DNA from: Candidatus Saccharimonadota bacterium
GTDB taxonomy: Bacteria; Patescibacteriota; Saccharimonadia; UBA4664
Direction of reading: 5' to 3'
Assembly: GCA_029237755.1 (NCBI GenBank)
Contig: JAQZBT010000052.1
Span: forward strand, 1 to 5,900
DNA length: 5,900 nt
In this document: positions 3,833 through 5,900 of the stretch, piece after piece
Position numbering within the stretch: position 1 is the first letter of the stretch
Layout of the letters: each line of letters opens with the position of its first letter
Made by a program: the position numbers and the translations under genes
Notes under the pieces: generated by a model
Database searches by the model: none
Told to the model about the DNA's origin: nothing
Seen by the model: the letters and a program-made list of their open reading frames with translations, nothing else

Positions 3833-5158
3833 ATGAAAACTTTTTACCACCTGCTCGCCAACACGCTCGTCGCCTCCGTCACCAACTTCACGATCTGGTT
3901 CGCGATCACCTTCTATGTCTACCTCCAGACCCGCTCGGTCTTCGCCACCGCGATCATCGCCGGCATCTACGCCGCCTTCACCGCCGCGACCGGCATCTGG
4001 TTTGGCAGCCTGGTGGACCATTACCGCAAGCGCAACGTCATGCTGGGCTCCAGTATCGTCTCGCTCATCTTCTACGTCGCCAGCTTCATCCTCTACGCCA
4101 CCCAGCCGGCCGCCACCTTCAAGGACCCCACCAACCCTATCCTCTGGATCTTCATCCTGCTCGTCATGTTTGGCGTGCTGGTCGGTAACCTCCGCATGAT
4201 CGCCATGCCCACGGTCGTCACCCTCCTTATCGAACCCGACAAACGCGACCGCGCCAATGGCCTGGTCGGCACCGCTTCGGGCATCTCGTTCCTCATCACG
4301 TCCGTTATCTCCGGCTTCCTGGTGGCGGCCGGCGGCATGTACTACGCCCTCATCCTGGCCATGATTGTCATGTACGCCTGTATCGTTCATCTCGCCCTCA
4401 TCAAGGTCGAAGAGAAGCAGATCGTCCACGCCGACGGTCACCAGAAGGTCGACCTCAAGGGGACCTACAAACTGGTGCGCGGTGTACCCGGACTCTTCTG
4501 GCTCATCCTCTTCACTACCTTCAACAACTTCCTCGGCGGCGTCTTCATGGCCCTCATGGACGCCTACGGCCTCTCACTGGTGAGCGTCCAGGTCTGGGGC
4601 CTCTTGTGGGGCTTCCTCTCCACCGGCTTCATCGTCGGCGGGCTCGTCATCGCCAAAGTCGGCCTGGGCAAAAACCCTGTCCGTGCCCTGCTGCTGGCCA
4701 ACCTCGTCATCTGGACGGTCTCCTGTCTCTTCACGGTTCGCGAGTCCATCATCCTCACCACCATCGGCATGTACATATATATGGTGGTCTTCCCGTATAT
4801 CGAAGCCTCTGAAGCGACTATCCTACAAAAAGTCGTTCCCTTTGAACGGCAGGGGAGAGTCTTCGGCTTTGCCCAGAGCCTGGAACAGCTGGCCACGCCT
4901 GTCACCGCCTTCCTCATCGGTCCCATCGCCCAATTCATCGCCATCCCTTGGATGACCACCGGCGGCGGCGCCGACCTCATCGGTAGCTGGTTCGGTACCG
5001 GCGCCGACCGGGGCATGGCTCTGGTGTTCACGCTCACCGGCGTCATCGGCCTCATCGCCACGCTCGCTGCTCTGCGCTCCAAGCCGTACAAGCGTCTCTC
5101 CCAGCGTTATCTCGAATCAGGAGACACCAATGTGCCGCAACATCAAACCGCTGTTTAA
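3833..5158 (+). CDS. Major facilitator superfamily transporter (MFS_3/EntS-like exporter type)
   Basis: This 441-aa polytopic inner-membrane protein has the size and hydrophobic pattern of a 10-12-helix MFS carrier. The family's motif A is visible between helices 2 and 3 as GSLVDHYRKR (58-67). The second half shows the MFS_3-like FERQGRVFGFAQSLEQLATP (337-356), with PYIEASEATILQKVVP before it. A central hydrophilic loop (191-212, KVEEKQIVHADGHQKVDLKG) joins the two halves. MFS_3-type members mostly export small molecules or drugs by proton antiport; the substrate here is not determinable. The open frame extends 42 codons further upstream, but that part is antisense to the neighbouring gene. 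The family-typical start MKTFYHLLANTLVAS fits ATG 3833, with TATACC 10 nt before it and no clear Shine-Dalgarno. Its last 29 nt overlap the DUF2277 gene, implying co-transcription. Confidence 0.92.
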   Translation: MKTFYHLLANTLVASVTNFTIWFAITFYVYLQTRSVFATAIIAGIYAAFTAATGIWFGSLVDHYRKRNVMLGSSIVSLIFYVASFILYATQPAATFKDPTNPILWIFILLVMFGVLVGNLRMIAMPTVVTLLIEPDKRDRANGLVGTASGISFLITSVISGFLVAAGGMYYALILAMIVMYACIVHLALIKVEEKQIVHADGHQKVDLKGTYKLVRGVPGLFWLILFTTFNNFLGGVFMALMDAYGLSLVSVQVWGLLWGFLSTGFIVGGLVIAKVGLGKNPVRALLLANLVIWTVSCLFTVRESIILTTIGMYIYMVVFPYIEASEATILQKVVPFERQGRVFGFAQSLEQLATPVTAFLIGPIAQFIAIPWMTTGGGADLIGSWFGTGADRGMALVFTLTGVIGLIATLAALRSKPYKRLSQRYLESGDTNVPQHQTAV

Positions 5159-5402
5159 CTACGACCCGCCCGCCACCGGCGATGAGGTCCACGACGCCGC
5201 CCTCCAGTTTGTGCGCAAACTCTCCGGCTACCACCATCCGTCGCAGGCCAATGAGGCGGTCTTCAACCATGCCGTCGCCGAAGTCGCCCACGCCGCCCGT
5301 CACCTGCTCAACGATCTTGTCACCCAGGCGCCGCCCCGCGACCGCGAGGTAGACGCGCAAAAGGCCCGCGAGCGGGCCATTAAGCGCTTCGGTACAGCCT
5401 AA
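5130..5402 (+). CDS. DUF2277 family protein
   Basis: This 90-aa protein matches the small DUF2277 family along its whole length. It has the invariant start MCRNIKPLFNYDPPAT, the central QFVRKLSGYHHPSQANE, and the C-terminal LVTQAPPRDREVDAQKARERAIKRFG. It is soluble, mostly helical and basic at the C-terminus. The family's role is unknown; the Cys at position 2 and the PPRDRE motif are its most conserved features as I recall them. The start is well defined: AGGAG (5119-5123) lies 6 nt before ATG 5130, inside the 3' end of the MFS gene. The 29-nt overlap in another frame suggests translational coupling. Its TAA stop overlaps, by 4 nt, the stop of the convergent gene on the minus strand. Confidence 0.92.
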   Translation: MCRNIKPLFNYDPPATGDEVHDAALQFVRKLSGYHHPSQANEAVFNHAVAEVAHAARHLLNDLVTQAPPRDREVDAQKARERAIKRFGTA

Positions 5403-5900
5403 ATTTCGGGTGCGAAGTTGTTCATCTCGCCCGGGTTACCCTGCTTGATGGGGCTGGGCTTGGTGATGTTGGGCTTTGTGTAGCTGAATGTCATGTCGTT
5501 GACCTCGCCGTCTTCTGTCGTTTGCATGCGGCGCAGCTGGTAGTCGCGGTCGTCAAACCAGATGTAGCTGGTGCCGGTGATGCCGGGCTCGACCACCTGG
5601 TACTTGAAGCACGTCAGGCTACCGCAAGCCTCTTTGCCTATCTTGGTGTACTTGGTCTTTTCGGTCTCGGGCTTATCCTTCTCTTCATCCTTGAAGTCGA
5701 ACGATTCCTTGAAACCATCGGACGTCGGCGTCGACTGTGGCTTGTACTCCCACCACTTTCCGTCCCTGAGGTCCTTGGTGTAGGTCGTGCCGTCAATGGT
5801 GATCACGTTGTAACTCTCTTGGCCGGCGCTGGTCGTCATCATGTGTGACTTCTTCTCGCCCTCGATCTCCATCAGCAGGGTCGACTTTTCAGCGCCCTTG
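5399..5900 (-). CDS. LolA-like secreted protein (C-terminal part, 5' end beyond window)
   Basis: The reading frame is open to the right edge. About 166 residues are visible, beginning KGAEKSTLLMEIEGEKKSHM, so Met codons near 5872 are internal rather than the start. The sequence is beta-rich: SYNVITIDGTTYTKD, GKWWEYKPQ, LTCFKYQVVEPGITGTSYIWFDDRDYQLRRMQT and NDMTFSYTKPNITKPSPI. This alternation of strands, with a W-F-D-x-x-x-Y-x-L-R-R segment reporting on a 'surface' strand, resembles the LolA/LppX lipoprotein-carrier fold; that is fold-level inference. A charged linker (FKDEEKDKPETEKTKYTK) and a close Cys pair (CGSLTC, possible disulfide) suggest an extracytoplasmic protein. The signal sequence or lipobox would be outside the window. 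It is convergent with the DUF2277 gene and overlaps its stop. Confidence 0.72.
   Translation of the reverse strand, partial: KGAEKSTLLMEIEGEKKSHMMTTSAGQESYNVITIDGTTYTKDLRDGKWWEYKPQSTPTSDGFKESFDFKDEEKDKPETEKTKYTKIGKEACGSLTCFKYQVVEPGITGTSYIWFDDRDYQLRRMQTTEDGEVNDMTFSYTKPNITKPSPIKQGNPGEMNNFAPEI

Noticed and set aside
3827..4441. 204-aa minus-strand frame opposite the MFS gene
   Set aside because: Its product is a string of Asp, Glu, Gly, His and Val typical of the antisense of GC-rich membrane codons; it has no start signals and lies wholly over a confident gene.
1..5900. tRNA, rRNA, CRISPR array, transposase or integrase
   Set aside because: No cloverleaf, rRNA signature, spaced direct repeats or recombinase motif was found on either strand; the repeats seen are short inverted repeats.

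Overview
This is a GC-rich (roughly 55-60% by eye), densely packed bacterial window with nine protein genes, two of them cut by the window edges. TGA is used as an ordinary stop (three genes end in it), which excludes the TGA-to-glycine code. The gene mix points to an under-studied lineage: a minimal zincin-type metallopeptidase, a GtrA-like membrane protein, a cupin, a MFS_3-type exporter followed by a DUF2277 protein, and small secreted proteins with CLPH/MEC-type or LolA-like sequence. Several genes also have a -10 box 6-8 nt before the ATG and no Shine-Dalgarno. My best guess is a Patescibacteria/CPR genome (Saccharibacteria-like) or a Chloroflexota relative. No rRNA or marker gene is present to settle it.

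Layout from left to right: (1) 1-215, minus: N-terminal part of a metallopeptidase. A 99-bp divergent promoter region follows, then a plus-strand integral membrane protein (315-842) with a strong hairpin terminator. (2) 909-2018, minus: gtrA-like gene then cupin gene. They are separated by a 123-bp gap holding an intrinsic terminator nested inside a near-perfect 18-bp inverted repeat. (3) 2047-2880, minus: an unrecognised 218-aa gene with its own promoter, 5' leader hairpins and terminator. It is bracketed by similar inverted hairpin modules. (4) 2864-3806, minus: a two-gene operon of a secreted or anchored small protein and an NTF2/SnoaL-like protein with a highly charged N-terminal tail. (5) 3807-3832: a very short divergent promoter region with overlapping -10 boxes. 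(6) 3833-5402, plus: MFS exporter and DUF2277 gene, overlapping by 29 nt. (7) 5399-5900, minus: C-terminal part of a LolA-like secreted protein whose stop overlaps that of the DUF2277 gene.

No pathway links all the genes. The clearest functional units are the secreted-protein/NTF2-like operon and the MFS/DUF2277 pair. The most unusual part is the orphan gene at 2130-2786 with its matching hairpin flanks. I found no tRNA, rRNA, CRISPR array, transposase or integrase. No complete, clearly new system is demonstrable; the orphan cassette is the best candidate for something undescribed.
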